Below are positions 1 to 8,697 of a DNA stretch of 64,000 bases, in pieces (positions within the stretch are counted from its first letter, which is position 1; each line of letters opens with the position of its first letter). The stretch is from Selenomonas sp. oral taxon 892 str. F0426 (GTDB lineage Bacteria; Bacillota; Negativicutes; Selenomonadales; Selenomonadaceae). Below the pieces are notes generated by a model. It made no database searches and was not told the origin of the DNA. It saw nothing but the letters and a program-made list of their open reading frames with translations. The position numbers were made by a program, and so were the translations under genes. Location: assembly GCF_000468035.1 (NCBI RefSeq), contig NZ_KI260513.1, positions 1 through 64,000 on the forward strand, given 5' to 3'.

Positions 1-37
1 CGAAGCTAGAAAACTTCGTGCAACAGCCCCTTTTTTG
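1..37 (-). terminator. Terminator of the pilus/secretion operon (cut by window edge)
   Basis: On the minus strand, just after the gspF-like stop codon, a stem beginning GGGGCTGTTGCACGAAG is followed by a short loop and the start of the return arm CTTCG, where the window ends. The stem sequence resembles the complete terminator after pgi (61242-61282), so this is very probably the left part of a rho-independent terminator; the U-tract lies outside the window. Confidence 0.5.
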
Positions 38-39
38 CG

Positions 40-1248
40 CTACATCAGCGCATCCATCGTATCAAAGATCGGCAAAAGTACAGAGAGCACAACGAAGAAG
101 ATCATCCCCGCAATGATGACGATCATCACAGGCTCTGCCAGCGCCTCGATCCGCGCTGCATATGCCCCTGCCCTGCGTCTGCAGTAATCTGCAGCATGCT
201 GCAAAAGACGCTCCAGATCACCCGCGGCCTCTCCTGCAGAAAGCATACCGCGAATGAGCGGCGGCAGAGATGGTGCATCTGCAATGACCTGCGCAAAGGT
301 ACGCCCTTCGACGAGACGCTGTTCCATCCGCGCGAGATGATGTGCAAGTGCACGGTTCTCTGTCACCATGCGCGCCAGCCCCATGGCGCAATCCAGGCGA
401 ATGCCGCTGCGCAGCAAGATTGCAAGTGTGCGCAGGATCATCTGCCATGCGGCGAGACGCACAAACATCCCGAGCACCGGAATGCGGAGGAGAACGCCAT
501 CGGCAAAGAGACGCAGTGACGGCAGACGAAACAGCAGGAACAGAGCAATACAGCCACCTGTGACAGCTGCGGAGATCAAATACGGCTGCCCTGCTATGAA
601 ATCCGAGAGTGTGAGCAGCATCTGCGTCGGTAACGGAAGATCTGTTCCCAGATCACGCAGCAAGGCGGAAAAGATCGGCAGGACGAACACGGTCATGAGA
701 AGCACAGAAAGCAGTGTGGCTATGCACAAAAAGAGTGGATAAGCAAGTGCACCGCGCAGCGATTCACGCAGCATCTGCGCCTCTGTAAAAACGGATGCGG
801 CTTCCTGCAGGATTTCTGCAAGACGTCCGCTCTCTTCTCCCGCACGCACCATCCCGATCAAGGTTTTGGGAAACGAATCTGCCTGCATCTCCATGCCCTG
901 TGACAGAGAAAGTCCACGCAGAACCTCTGCGTGCAGCGACGAGACCATTCGCCCATAGGCGCCTGCTCCCGCCTCGTCAACCAAGCGTGCCAACGCCTCA
1001 TGGACAGGCAGCCCTGCAGCAAGCAGCGCCGCTAACTCGTGCAGAAACGCAATGCGCTCCTCTGCTGTAATCCCTCCGCGTCCTCCAAGGACAGTCGGCA
1101 GGGAAACGCTGCGCCGCTCTTTCAGATGCAGAACAGCCTTTCCTTCTGCCGCGAGAACGCGTACAGCGTCAGGTTCGGATGCAGCAGCAATCGTCCCTCG
1201 TACAGAGGTCCCGTCAGCGGCGCGTGCACGATACGAGAATGTCCTCAT
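40..1248 (-). CDS. Type II secretion/type IV pilus inner-membrane platform protein (GspF/PilC family)
   Basis: Polytopic inner-membrane platform that couples the assembly ATPase to pilin or pseudopilin polymerisation. The 402-residue length is normal for the family. The protein shows the typical duplicated cytoplasmic four-helix domains (about 60-170 and 265-370), the first opening with ERIAFLHELAALLAAGLPV, separated by hydrophobic segments near 170-250, and a C-terminal membrane helix. It is the last gene of a tightly packed operon: its ATG overlaps the upstream PilT-like stop by 4 nt (ATGA), implying translational coupling. Whether the machine is a type IV pilus or a minimal type II/competence pseudopilus cannot be decided from this protein; the neighbouring PilT-like ATPase favours a pilus. 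Confidence 0.9.
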   Translation of the reverse strand: MRTFSYRARAADGTSVRGTIAAASEPDAVRVLAAEGKAVLHLKERRSVSLPTVLGGRGGITAEERIAFLHELAALLAAGLPVHEALARLVDEAGAGAYGRMVSSLHAEVLRGLSLSQGMEMQADSFPKTLIGMVRAGEESGRLAEILQEAASVFTEAQMLRESLRGALAYPLFLCIATLLSVLLMTVFVLPIFSALLRDLGTDLPLPTQMLLTLSDFIAGQPYLISAAVTGGCIALFLLFRLPSLRLFADGVLLRIPVLGMFVRLAAWQMILRTLAILLRSGIRLDCAMGLARMVTENRALAHHLARMEQRLVEGRTFAQVIADAPSLPPLIRGMLSAGEAAGDLERLLQHAADYCRRRAGAYAARIEALAEPVMIVIIAGMIFFVVLSVLLPIFDTMDALM

Positions 1249-2240
1249 CCGATCAATCCTCTGACTCGCAGCGCAGTCTCAGCCATCTCCGCCGTCTGCA
1301 TCCCCTGCGCCGCTCCGCTCATCATAACCGAGGCAAGCTGACCATAGTTTCCCTGCCGCAGTATATTCCGCACCGCAGTCGTTGCCGAAAGCGCTTCGAA
1401 TATCGCGACACGTCCGCCTCCTTTCCGAGGCAGAAGACGCTGCGCAAAGATGCCTATCAGTACATCTGCAAACTGCGCCCGCACCGTATCCCGCACATCC
1501 GGAGGGAACATCCCCTCTACACGCAGTGCCGTCTGTGCTGCCCCCCGTGTATGGAGTGTGCCAAGTACGAGCACTCCAGTTGTTGCAGCCATGAGTGCTG
1601 CTTCCATCGTCGCACGGTCGCGAATCTCACCGATAAGCAGGATATCGGGATCCTCACGCAGGGCAGAACGCACCGCATCCGGGAATGCAGAAAAGTCACG
1701 TCCCGCCTCACGCTGGCTGAAAAATGCGCGCACTGGCGTAAAGAGATACTCGATGGGATCCTCGAGCGTGATAATGTGTGCGCTCCGCGTTTGATTGATA
1801 ACTTCGATCAGAGCCGCAAGTGTGGTCGTCTTGCCTGCGCCTGTTGCACCGCAAATGAGAGCAAGACCGTCACACACCGCAGCAATCGCTTGGAGAGCCT
1901 CTGGCATACCAAGCTCCTCCGGCGTCGGTATGTGCTGTGGGAGAAGCCGCAATGCAATACCTAGCCCCTCCTGCATGCGGTAAACATTCCCGCGAAAGCG
2001 TCGCTCCTGATAGCTCCATGCAAAGTCAACATCGCGTTTACAGAGACTCTCCCAAGCCTCCTTTGAAATTATGCTTTGAACAAGGCTCTCCAGAAAGGAA
2101 GGGGTCGGAATCATCCCCTCCGGCACGAGCACCCCCTCCAGCCTCATCTGTACATGCTGATATGGCCCTGCGTGCAAATCAGATGCCTCCAGCGCAATCA
2201 TGCGCTGGAGAATATCCTCCCATGCCGCTTTCTCATCCAT
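1245..2240 (-). CDS. pilT: PilT-like retraction ATPase
   Basis: Hexameric secretion ATPase of the PilT branch, expected to power pilus retraction at the cytoplasmic face of the inner membrane. Visible motifs are Walker A GATGAGKTTT, the Asp/Walker B region ALREDPDILLIGEIRD and the His box GTLHTRGA. The reading frame stays open about 37 codons further upstream, but that part is antisense-like and basic; the ATG chosen here (MDEKAAWED) has GGGGAGGG just upstream and overlaps the preceding ATPase gene by 8 nt. The resulting length of about 331 residues is close to usual PilT (about 345). It lacks the C-terminal zinc-binding cysteines seen in the upstream ATPase. Assignment to PilT rather than another GspE-like ATPase rests on size and motif spacing. 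Confidence 0.85.
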   Translation of the reverse strand: MDEKAAWEDILQRMIALEASDLHAGPYQHVQMRLEGVLVPEGMIPTPSFLESLVQSIISKEAWESLCKRDVDFAWSYQERRFRGNVYRMQEGLGIALRLLPQHIPTPEELGMPEALQAIAAVCDGLALICGATGAGKTTTLAALIEVINQTRSAHIITLEDPIEYLFTPVRAFFSQREAGRDFSAFPDAVRSALREDPDILLIGEIRDRATMEAALMAATTGVLVLGTLHTRGAAQTALRVEGMFPPDVRDTVRAQFADVLIGIFAQRLLPRKGGGRVAIFEALSATTAVRNILRQGNYGQLASVMMSGAAQGMQTAEMAETALRVRGLIG

Positions 2241-3477
2241 AGAGTGCCCTCCCCACCTCTGCAAGGGTTGTCTCACCTGCAAGAACCTTTGATGCACCGT
2301 CCTGCCAGAGTGTCTCAAGCCCATCTTCCTCAGCCGCCTTTTGGAGGGCACGCTTGCTGTCTGCCGCGAGGATCACCGTGCGGATTCGCTCTGATATGGG
2401 CAGGATCTCATGGATTGCCATACGACCGCGATACCCTGTTCCGTGACAGCAGTCGCAGCCCCGGCCGCGCACGAGCATCATTCCAGGATGGTAGAGTTCT
2501 CCCAGTGCCAGCGCCTCACGTGAGCCGACAGTCACAGCATACTCCTCACGGCAGTTCACACACACCCGCCGCACAAGACGCTGTGCAATTACCCCCGATA
2601 AAGTTGCTGCAAGCAAATAAGGCGGAACGCCCATCTCAATCATACGAAGGATTGCTGAAACGGTGTCCTCTGTATGAAGCGTCGAAAAGAGTGCATGCCC
2701 CGTAAGAGCGATCCGCACAGCCATCTCCGCTGTCTCGCGGTCGCGAATCTCGCCGAGCAGGATCTTCTGTGCATCCTGACGAAGTGCCGCACGCAAGCCC
2801 GCAACAAAGGTCAGACCTGCCTCTGGATTCACCTGAAATTGGCTGATCCCCGCGATTCGACGCTCAACGGGGTCCTCGAGTGTCATGATGTGGCAATCCG
2901 GCTCATTCAACGCAGAGAGGGCCGCATAGAGTGTCGTTGTCTTACCCGAGTTCATTGGGCCACAAAGGAGGAGCAAACCCGTGCTTCGATGGATCAGACG
3001 CTCAAAGATTTCCCGATTGCGCGGCGTAAGATCCAGCTCATCACAGCTGAGAAAACGCTCCGCCGCATCCATGATGCGCACAACCATGCGTTCCCCGTCG
3101 ACGACAGGAAGAACGGCTGCGCGCATGTCAATTGATCTGCCCTCATGTACATAGCGGATCTGTCCATCCTGCGGACGGTTGCGCTTTGCCGTGTCGATTC
3201 CTGCCATCACCTTGAGGCGAGCAATGATGACTGGTGCAACCTCCTGTGGAAACTGGAGCGGACGCTCACGCAAAAATCCATCTATGCGTATACGGATACG
3301 CAGGCCGCTCCCCATTGGCTCGAGATGAATGTCCGTTGCCTCCTCTGCAAGCGCCTCATTGAGGATGGCATTAACGAGACTCACGACATGGCTGCCGCGT
3401 GTCCCCTCCTCAGACACACCGCGTCGCAGTTCGCGGGCAGCCTCACCCACAAGTCGCTGTACCGTCTCCCATGGCAT
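2233..3477 (-). CDS. Type II secretion/type IV pilus assembly ATPase (GspE/PilB family)
   Basis: Assembly ATPase driving pilin or pseudopilin polymerisation. Walker A is GPMNSGKTTT (about 173-182), with the Asp box and Walker B in RQDAQKILLGEIRD and the His box in FSTLHTEDT. A C-terminal zinc ribbon (CVNC and CDCC pairs) is typical of GspE/PilB and absent from PilT. At 414 residues it lacks the long N-terminal MshEN/GspE-N domain of canonical PilB (about 560), so it is a short form like competence ComGA-type ATPases. The gene starts 2 nt after truA stops and overlaps pilT, placing it in the ecfT-truA-ATPase-pilT-gspF run. Confidence 0.88.
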   Translation of the reverse strand: MPWETVQRLVGEAARELRRGVSEEGTRGSHVVSLVNAILNEALAEEATDIHLEPMGSGLRIRIRIDGFLRERPLQFPQEVAPVIIARLKVMAGIDTAKRNRPQDGQIRYVHEGRSIDMRAAVLPVVDGERMVVRIMDAAERFLSCDELDLTPRNREIFERLIHRSTGLLLLCGPMNSGKTTTLYAALSALNEPDCHIMTLEDPVERRIAGISQFQVNPEAGLTFVAGLRAALRQDAQKILLGEIRDRETAEMAVRIALTGHALFSTLHTEDTVSAILRMIEMGVPPYLLAATLSGVIAQRLVRRVCVNCREEYAVTVGSREALALGELYHPGMMLVRGRGCDCCHGTGYRGRMAIHEILPISERIRTVILAADSKRALQKAAEEDGLETLWQDGASKVLAGETTLAEVGRALYG

Positions 3478-3479
3478 AC

Positions 3480-4289
3480 TCAGCCCTCCCTTTCATCCAG
3501 CGCGGCGGTCTGCATATAGTCAACCGAGAGGAGGTACAGGCCGCAGGCAGGCGCTGTCGGGCTTGCAAGACGTCGATCACAGGCAGCAAAGATCTCGGCA
3601 AAACGATCCAGGGAAATGCGGCCAAGCCCAACATGCACTACTGTACTCATGATATTTCTCACCATATGGTAGAGAAAACCGTTCCCATGAAGATAGCAGG
3701 AGAGGCGTCCCTCCTCCTCTGTATCAAGGCGTATCTCGTCCAGTGTGCGTATGGGAGACATCGGCGCGCCTCCCGCTGCGCGAAACGAAGAGAAGTCGTG
3801 TGTCCCAATGAGCAGCGACAACGCGGCTCGCATTGCATCCACATCAAGGGGGCGAAAGATCTGCCATGCATAATTTCTCGTAAATGGATCCGGCACCGTA
3901 CACTGCGCGAGACGGTAGATATAGGCCTTTCCTCTCGCCGAGTGACGCGCACTGAAATCCCATGCCACCTCCCATGCTGCAGTGACGACAATGTCCGGCG
4001 GCAGGAGGCCATTCACGGCACGCGGCAGACGTTCGACAGGAATACGTCCGTCCGTGAAGAAGTTTACGACCTGACCGTAGGCATGAACCCCCGTATCTGT
4101 ACGCCCGGCAGCGGCGAGTTCCACCGCTTCCCCGCAGACCTTTGCCAGTGCGCGTTCGAGCACATTCTGCACGGCAACGACAGGCGGCGTCTGCCGCTGA
4201 AATCCATGATAATGCGTGCCGTCATAGGCAACGGTCAATGCCAGATTGCGTGCACGCGCCTTCATCCGCTCGACGCTCTCAGGGCGCAA
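3480..4289 (-). CDS. truA: tRNA pseudouridine synthase A
   Basis: Isomerises uridines 38-40 in the anticodon stem-loop of many tRNAs. The catalytic-Asp motif AAAGRTDTGVHAYGQV is clear near residue 60, and downstream family motifs such as RHSARGKAYIYRL and GNGFLYHMVRNI are intact. The start is a TTG with a good GGAGGG Shine-Dalgarno 8 nt upstream, inside the end of ecfT; an ATG eight codons later (4265) is an alternative with no obvious ribosome site. The ecfT-truA pairing is a known Firmicute gene order. Here truA is followed almost without a gap by pilus/secretion genes. Confidence 0.95.
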   Translation of the reverse strand: MRPESVERMKARARNLALTVAYDGTHYHGFQRQTPPVVAVQNVLERALAKVCGEAVELAAAGRTDTGVHAYGQVVNFFTDGRIPVERLPRAVNGLLPPDIVVTAAWEVAWDFSARHSARGKAYIYRLAQCTVPDPFTRNYAWQIFRPLDVDAMRAALSLLIGTHDFSSFRAAGGAPMSPIRTLDEIRLDTEEEGRLSCYLHGNGFLYHMVRNIMSTVVHVGLGRISLDRFAEIFAACDRRLASPTAPACGLYLLSVDYMQTAALDEREG

Positions 4290-5109
4290 TGGGCAACCCT
4301 CCGAGACTCACGGCGCAAATCCCTGCCGCACCGAGCGTGAACACAGCAATCGCGGCGTAGTCGAGCCGCTCCGCACGCAGCTCCTTCATCTGCGTACGTC
4401 CCTCCCCGCCGCGATAGCAGCGTGCCTCCATCGCAAGCGCCAGCTCATCTGCGCGGCGAAACGCAGACAGGAAGAGCGGAACGAGGATAGGGACAACGGC
4501 ACGCAGACGGCGTACAATATTTCCCTGCTCAAAGTCTGCTCCCCGCGCCTTCTGTGCCTTCATAATGCGATCCAATTCCTCAAGCAGCGTCGGCACAAAG
4601 CGCAAGGCAATCGTCATCATCATTGCCAGCTCATGCACCGGTACATGAAGACGTCTGAGCGGCGAGAGCAGAGCCTCCAGCCCATCGGTCAGGCTCAGAG
4701 GACTCGTCGTGAGCGTCAGGAGAGTGCTGAGCAGGATGAGCAAGACAAGGCGCAGTCCAATGTATGCGCCGCGCGCAATTCCCTCCCATGTCGCTGTGAG
4801 GGGGCCAAGATGAAATGCCTCCGCGCCTGGCGTCATAAAGAGATGCACGCAGAATGTAAAAAGTACGATCCAGAGGATCGGTCGAACTGAGCGCAGCTGC
4901 ATCATAAGCGGTACTCTGGAAAATACCATGAGAAGTCCGACACTGAGTGCCAATGCGGCAAACCCCGCCATATTCTCCACAAAAAAAATCAAGAGCAGAA
5001 AGAAAAAGAGCAGAACGATCTTTACGCGCGGATCCATGCGGTGCAGAAACGAGTCTCCAGGAAGATACCGTCCGATCTGAATATCTTGCAACAAACTGAT
5101 CACATCCAT
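4279..5109 (-). CDS. ecfT: Energy-coupling factor transporter transmembrane protein EcfT
   Basis: Transmembrane scaffold of group II ECF vitamin/metal importers, linking the EcfA ATPase pair to exchangeable substrate-binding S components. It has hydrophobic segments near 28-60, 78-95, 110-140 and at the C-terminus. Two Ala-Arg-Gly-like coupling motifs are present, KARGADF (about 188) and EARCYRGG (about 228), the helices that contact EcfA. Normally ecfA1 and ecfA2 lie immediately upstream; here ecfT is the first gene after a divergent promoter region, so the ATPases must be encoded elsewhere. It overlaps truA by 11 nt. Confidence 0.92.
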   Translation of the reverse strand: MDVISLLQDIQIGRYLPGDSFLHRMDPRVKIVLLFFFLLLIFFVENMAGFAALALSVGLLMVFSRVPLMMQLRSVRPILWIVLFTFCVHLFMTPGAEAFHLGPLTATWEGIARGAYIGLRLVLLILLSTLLTLTTSPLSLTDGLEALLSPLRRLHVPVHELAMMMTIALRFVPTLLEELDRIMKAQKARGADFEQGNIVRRLRAVVPILVPLFLSAFRRADELALAMEARCYRGGEGRTQMKELRAERLDYAAIAVFTLGAAGICAVSLGGLPIAP

Positions 5110-5121
5110 TTCGTTTTTCCC

Positions 5122-5150
5122 ATTATACCATCAAAGCTGGCCTTTTTCAT
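5122..5150 (-). promoter_or_regulatory. Extended -10 promoter for ecfT, nearly leaderless
   Basis: Minus strand TGGTATAAT (5130-5122) is an extended -10 element, and ATGAAA lies 17 nt upstream. Transcription would begin near 5115, only about 6 nt before the ATG, and no Shine-Dalgarno sequence is visible. Prediction from sequence only. Confidence 0.5.
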
Positions 5151-5169
5151 TTCTTTTCAGGCATATTTA

Positions 5170-5178
5170 TGCTATAAT
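5170..5178 (+). promoter_or_regulatory. Extended -10 promoter for the EAL-HDOD gene
   Basis: TGCTATAAT is a perfect extended -10; no convincing -35 hexamer is seen. It leaves a 5' leader of about 85 nt before the EAL-HDOD start codon. It is arranged divergently from the ecfT promoter in the same 160-bp gap. Confidence 0.5.
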
Positions 5179-5268
5179 GCTGTCATCTGTAAGAAGTTTT
5201 CAAAAGAATTTCCATTTCCGGTGAAAAACACCTGTGTAGATTTCATCTAAACCATAGAAAGGTTCCCT

Positions 5269-6492
5269 ATGAAGGAAGCATTTATTGGCCGGCAAGCTAT
5301 ACTGGATCAGCAAAAACAAGTATACGCATATGAGATTCTCTTCCGCAGCGGTCTGCAAAACGCATTTGACCCTACCCTTGACGGTAATGTCGCAACGCAG
5401 AGCGTTATGGTCGGGGCTATGCTCGAATTTGGTCTCAAAAAACTGGTATCCGATAAGAAAGCATTCATCAACTTTACCGAGCAAAACCTGCTGAACCGAG
5501 CTCCGAAGCTCCTCCCACCGGAAAACGTCGTCGTGGAGATTCTGGAAAATGTACATCCAACTCCAGAGATTCTCGAAGCCGTGCAGGAGCTCAAAGAGGC
5601 AGGCTATAAGATCGCCCTCGATGATTTCGTCCTCATGCCAGGTTACGAAAAACTCATCGATATGGCAGACATTATCAAAGTAGACTTCCGCATCACGGCA
5701 GATCCCAAGGAGCGCAAAAAGATGCGTGATGTCCTCCCAAAACATATTCATCTCCTTGCGGAAAAAATCGAAACAGAGGAGGAATTCCAGCAAGCCGTTG
5801 AGTTTGGCTACGTCCTCTATCAAGGTTATTTCTTCTGTAAGCCGGTCATCCTGCACCAGAAGAAGCTTACGAGCAATACGCTTTCAAAAATGCGCCTCCT
5901 CAAGGAAATCAATCGACAGAACGTCGACTTCTCTTCGATCACCGGCGTCATCTCCTCCGATACCAACCTTGTTCACAAGCTTCTCACCTATATCAACTCC
6001 GCTGGTATGGGTCTCACCAATCACGTCTCCAACCTGAAACAGGCAACCGTTTTACTGGGCGTCAGTGGTGTACGTCGCTGGGTAACACTTGTCAGCCTCC
6101 AGACATTCTCTGAGGATAAACCGCCCGAGATCTTCACACTCTCACTCCTGCGTGCGAAGTTCTGTGAGCTCATCGCCAGCGAGCTCAAGCGCCCCGATGT
6201 CACACCGGATACCGGCTTCCTGATTGGAATGTTCTCTCTGCTCGATGTACTGCTCAGCCTCCCAATGGAAGAGGTGCTCAAGGAGGTCGCCCTCGCGTCC
6301 GATCTGAACGACGCTCTGCTCGGTAAGGACAACGATCTGCGTCGCATCCTTGACCTCGTCGTCGCTTATGAACAGGGTGACTGGGACAAAGTTCTCGTCT
6401 GCTGCGAGCGCGAGCAATATCCCATCGAACAACTGAAACCAAACTACGACGCCGTACTCGAGTGGTACAACCTGCTGCAAAGCGTAAACTAA
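5269..6492 (+). CDS. EAL and HDOD domain signalling protein (YuxH-like)
   Basis: Cytoplasmic signalling protein combining an N-terminal EAL-type cyclic-di-GMP phosphodiesterase domain (about 1-200) with a C-terminal HDOD domain (about 205-400). The EAL signature is written YEILFRS, but metal- and substrate-binding positions look conserved: the Glu of EIL, the Glu of VVVEILEN, the Asp pair in ALDDF, the Lys-Asp of IIKVDF, the Glu of AEKIET and the Gln of YQGYFFCKP. Catalytic activity is therefore possible but unproven; several YuxH-like proteins are thought to bind rather than cleave the nucleotide. The HDOD part starts at LLKEINRQNVDFSSI. The gene stands alone and converges on the HD-GYP gene. 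Confidence 0.9.
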   Translation: MKEAFIGRQAILDQQKQVYAYEILFRSGLQNAFDPTLDGNVATQSVMVGAMLEFGLKKLVSDKKAFINFTEQNLLNRAPKLLPPENVVVEILENVHPTPEILEAVQELKEAGYKIALDDFVLMPGYEKLIDMADIIKVDFRITADPKERKKMRDVLPKHIHLLAEKIETEEEFQQAVEFGYVLYQGYFFCKPVILHQKKLTSNTLSKMRLLKEINRQNVDFSSITGVISSDTNLVHKLLTYINSAGMGLTNHVSNLKQATVLLGVSGVRRWVTLVSLQTFSEDKPPEIFTLSLLRAKFCELIASELKRPDVTPDTGFLIGMFSLLDVLLSLPMEEVLKEVALASDLNDALLGKDNDLRRILDLVVAYEQGDWDKVLVCCEREQYPIEQLKPNYDAVLEWYNLLQSVN

Positions 6493-6498
6493 ACAATG

Positions 6499-6539
6499 AA
6501 AAGCCCGTCAGAGCAACTGAACCGCTCTGACGGGCTTTT
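6499..6539. terminator. Bidirectional rho-independent terminator
   Basis: AAAAGCCCGTCAGAGC pairs perfectly with GCTCTGACGGGCTTTT around a 9-nt loop. A-tract and T-tract on the two sides let it serve both the EAL-HDOD gene (plus) and the HD-GYP gene (minus). Confidence 0.92.
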
Positions 6540-6554
6540 AAACAGACTCATATG

Positions 6555-7610
6555 TTATTTGGGATTGTACTCGACAATTGTGATCTTCGTGTTCTCATTG
6601 AGATCGATCACCTCGTCATCCGAGATCGTGACAATCGGAAGAGGCACCACACCATGCGGGTATGCCGTAATCGTTCCCTCGCGGTGATTGCTGAGCAGCA
6701 CACGCGAACCGAGGAATGCATTCTTGATATTCGTCAGCACGGGGATGCAGACTTCTGGGTCGAGCGCAGTATACATCTGACGTGCGATCTCCGACACAGC
6801 ATCGAACGGCGTGCGGCGCGGATAGCCCTCACGTTCAACCGTGATATTGTCATAGAGATCAGCAACGGCAACGATGCGTGCATAGAGGTGAATGTCATCC
6901 CCCTTGATGTTAAATGGAAATCCGCTTCCATCCATCCGCTCATGATGCTGCAGTGCTGTCAGGCGAACGCCCTCTGTCAGCCCCGCAACATTGTTGAGGA
7001 TCTGTGCGCCATCGACGGTGTGCTGAATATAGCGTTCATAGTCCTCTCCCTCGAGTGTCGCAATATTTTTTTCAAGAAGACGCTGATCAAATTTCGACTT
7101 GCCAACATCGTGCAGGAAACCAGCAAGGACTACATCCTTTGCTATCTCGCGATCGAGATGCATCCACTTTGCGATAACCCCCGAGAGAATGGAAACTCGA
7201 AGGGAATGGTTATAGATGTCGCTCGCCAGATGGTTGATCTCATTCAAATAGTCAATCGTGCCACTGCGGCGCGAAAGCGGCAAGAGATCTGTCTGCACCA
7301 TCGTATTCGTCTCAGCAACAGGAACATTTCCCGTCTTCTTTGCCTCTTCGAAGATCGACTTCGCAGTCCCGACCACATTTTCATACTGCTTGATGAAGAG
7401 ATTGCTGCGCGAAAAGATTGGGGATCGATCCTCCCGCAGCTCCGTCTCATCCTTGATATAGACAACGGGGATCTTCAAGAACTTGAGACGTGTGATATGC
7501 GCGTCGGTCAGCTCTGTATTCTCCGATACGACAACAACACGTTTAGCATTGACGATCGTTCGCGCAAGTATCATTCCACCTTCAAGATCGCTCACGGATA
7601 TTGCACGCAA
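6555..7610 (-). CDS. HD-GYP domain cyclic-di-GMP phosphodiesterase
   Basis: Predicted soluble cyclic-di-GMP hydrolase. An N-terminal DUF3391-like segment (ISVSDLEGGMILARTI) precedes the HD-GYP domain, with HNHS-type region YNHSLRVS, the HD pair in GFLHDVGKSKFD, HHERMDGSGFP (the GYP motif reads GFP) and VADLYDNIT. The preferred start is TTG at 7610 because GAGGGAGGG lies 7-8 nt upstream and the product then opens MRAISVSDL like its relatives; a TTG fifteen codons further upstream has no such site. It converges with an EAL-type gene, so two cyclic-di-GMP degrading modules sit tail to tail. No receiver or membrane domain is visible, so the input signal is unknown. Confidence 0.9.
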   Translation of the reverse strand: MRAISVSDLEGGMILARTIVNAKRVVVVSENTELTDAHITRLKFLKIPVVYIKDETELREDRSPIFSRSNLFIKQYENVVGTAKSIFEEAKKTGNVPVAETNTMVQTDLLPLSRRSGTIDYLNEINHLASDIYNHSLRVSILSGVIAKWMHLDREIAKDVVLAGFLHDVGKSKFDQRLLEKNIATLEGEDYERYIQHTVDGAQILNNVAGLTEGVRLTALQHHERMDGSGFPFNIKGDDIHLYARIVAVADLYDNITVEREGYPRRTPFDAVSEIARQMYTALDPEVCIPVLTNIKNAFLGSRVLLSNHREGTITAYPHGVVPLPIVTISDDEVIDLNENTKITIVEYNPK

Positions 7611-7740
7611 GATAAGCCCTCCCTCGATTACCCTTGCAGAGGCACACTCAGTCAATGCCTCTTCTATTTATATACGAAACTATTGCACCTATAAATATTT
7701 CGACCTTTAGGAAAAAAACCCTGCCTCAATAAAATAAAAC

Positions 7741-7770
7741 TTGACTTTATTTTAATCTATACCGTATAAT
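7741..7770 (+). promoter_or_regulatory. Sigma-70 type promoter of the amino acid importer operon
   Basis: TTGACT and a perfect TATAAT are separated by 18 nt in an AT-rich stretch, about 58 nt ahead of the binding-protein start codon, which has AAGGAG upstream. Confidence 0.72.
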
Positions 7771-7828
7771 AACTTTACATCAGTACTTTATCTTGTTAAA
7801 GTAAAAGAATATAAGGAGCGATGTAAAG

Positions 7829-8635
7829 ATGAATTTGAAAAAATTACTTACAGGGGCAGCGATCTTTGCACTGTCGGCGACAATTCTTGCTGGATGCGGC
7901 GGCGGAGATAAGGCTGCGGCGCCGGATAAAGCAGCGGATAAAGGGAAAATCGTTGTCGGACTCGATGACAACTTCCCCCCCATGGGCTTTAAGAACGAAA
8001 AGAATGAGATTGTCGGTTTCGACGTCGATCTTGCAAAGGAGGCGGCAAAACGTCTCGGGCGTGAGGTCGAATTCAAAGCAATCGACTGGTCGAGCAAGGA
8101 GGCGGAGCTCAAGAGCGGCCGCGTACAGATCCTATGGAACGGACTCGACATCACGGACAAACGCAAGGAGAATATGCTCTTCTCCAACCCCTATATGGAC
8201 AACCGTCAGATTATCTTCGTGAAGAAGGGCAATACCGCCGTTACGGACGAAAAGAGCCTGGCAGGCAAAACGATAGGCACCCAAAGTGCAGGCACTGCTG
8301 AGGAGTACATCGATGCAACGCCCTTCTACAAGAACGATGTCAAAGAGGTCAAGAAGTACCCCGACTATGTTGCGGCCTTCATGGATCTTGAGAATGGACG
8401 TCTCGATGCGGTCATCGGCGATGAGATTGTCGGACGTTACTACATGAGCAAACATCCCGAAGAGCTTGAGGCTCTTGATGTTGTGGTCGGCCCAACGAGC
8501 GAGTTTGGAATTGCCTTTGCAAAAGACAATACGACACTGCGCGATGAGGTGCAGAAGGTGCTCGATGAGATGCAGAAGGACGGCACAACGGCAAAGATCT
8601 CGAACGACTGGTTTACGAAGGACATTACAAAATAA
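7829..8635 (+). CDS. Amino acid ABC transporter substrate-binding lipoprotein
   Basis: Extracytoplasmic solute-binding protein (SBP_bac_3 family) delivering a polar amino acid, cystine or a related compound to the permease next door. It has a lipoprotein signal peptide with lipobox LAGC (cysteine about residue 23), followed by a short Ala/Lys/Asp-rich linker. The mature domain opens with KIVVGLDDNFPPMGF and contains the family signature GFDVDLAKEAAKRLG; GTQSAGTAEEYI and RLDAVIGDEIVGRYY are further typical segments. The substrate cannot be named from sequence. It is first in a three-gene operon, and a hairpin behind it probably lets it be made in excess over the membrane parts. Confidence 0.92.
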   Translation: MNLKKLLTGAAIFALSATILAGCGGGDKAAAPDKAADKGKIVVGLDDNFPPMGFKNEKNEIVGFDVDLAKEAAKRLGREVEFKAIDWSSKEAELKSGRVQILWNGLDITDKRKENMLFSNPYMDNRQIIFVKKGNTAVTDEKSLAGKTIGTQSAGTAEEYIDATPFYKNDVKEVKKYPDYVAAFMDLENGRLDAVIGDEIVGRYYMSKHPEELEALDVVVGPTSEFGIAFAKDNTTLRDEVQKVLDEMQKDGTTAKISNDWFTKDITK

Positions 8636-8647
8636 ATTAATGGAAGC

Positions 8648-8677
8648 AGGCTGCCGTTTTGTGCGGCAGCCTTTTTC
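8648..8677 (+). terminator. Intra-operon attenuating terminator
   Basis: AGGCTGCCG and CGGCAGCCT pair around a 7-nt loop and are followed by TTTTTCTT, between the binding-protein stop and the permease start. Partial termination here would give binding protein in excess, a common arrangement in importer operons. Confidence 0.75.
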
Positions 8678-8697
8678 TTGTAAGGGCGATAGAACGA

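Noticed and set aside
1179-1964. Long open frame on the plus strand opposite pilT/gspF
   Set aside because: Antisense shadow of clearly conserved genes; basic, Arg/His/Cys-rich composition typical of out-of-frame GC-rich sequence, no ribosome site.
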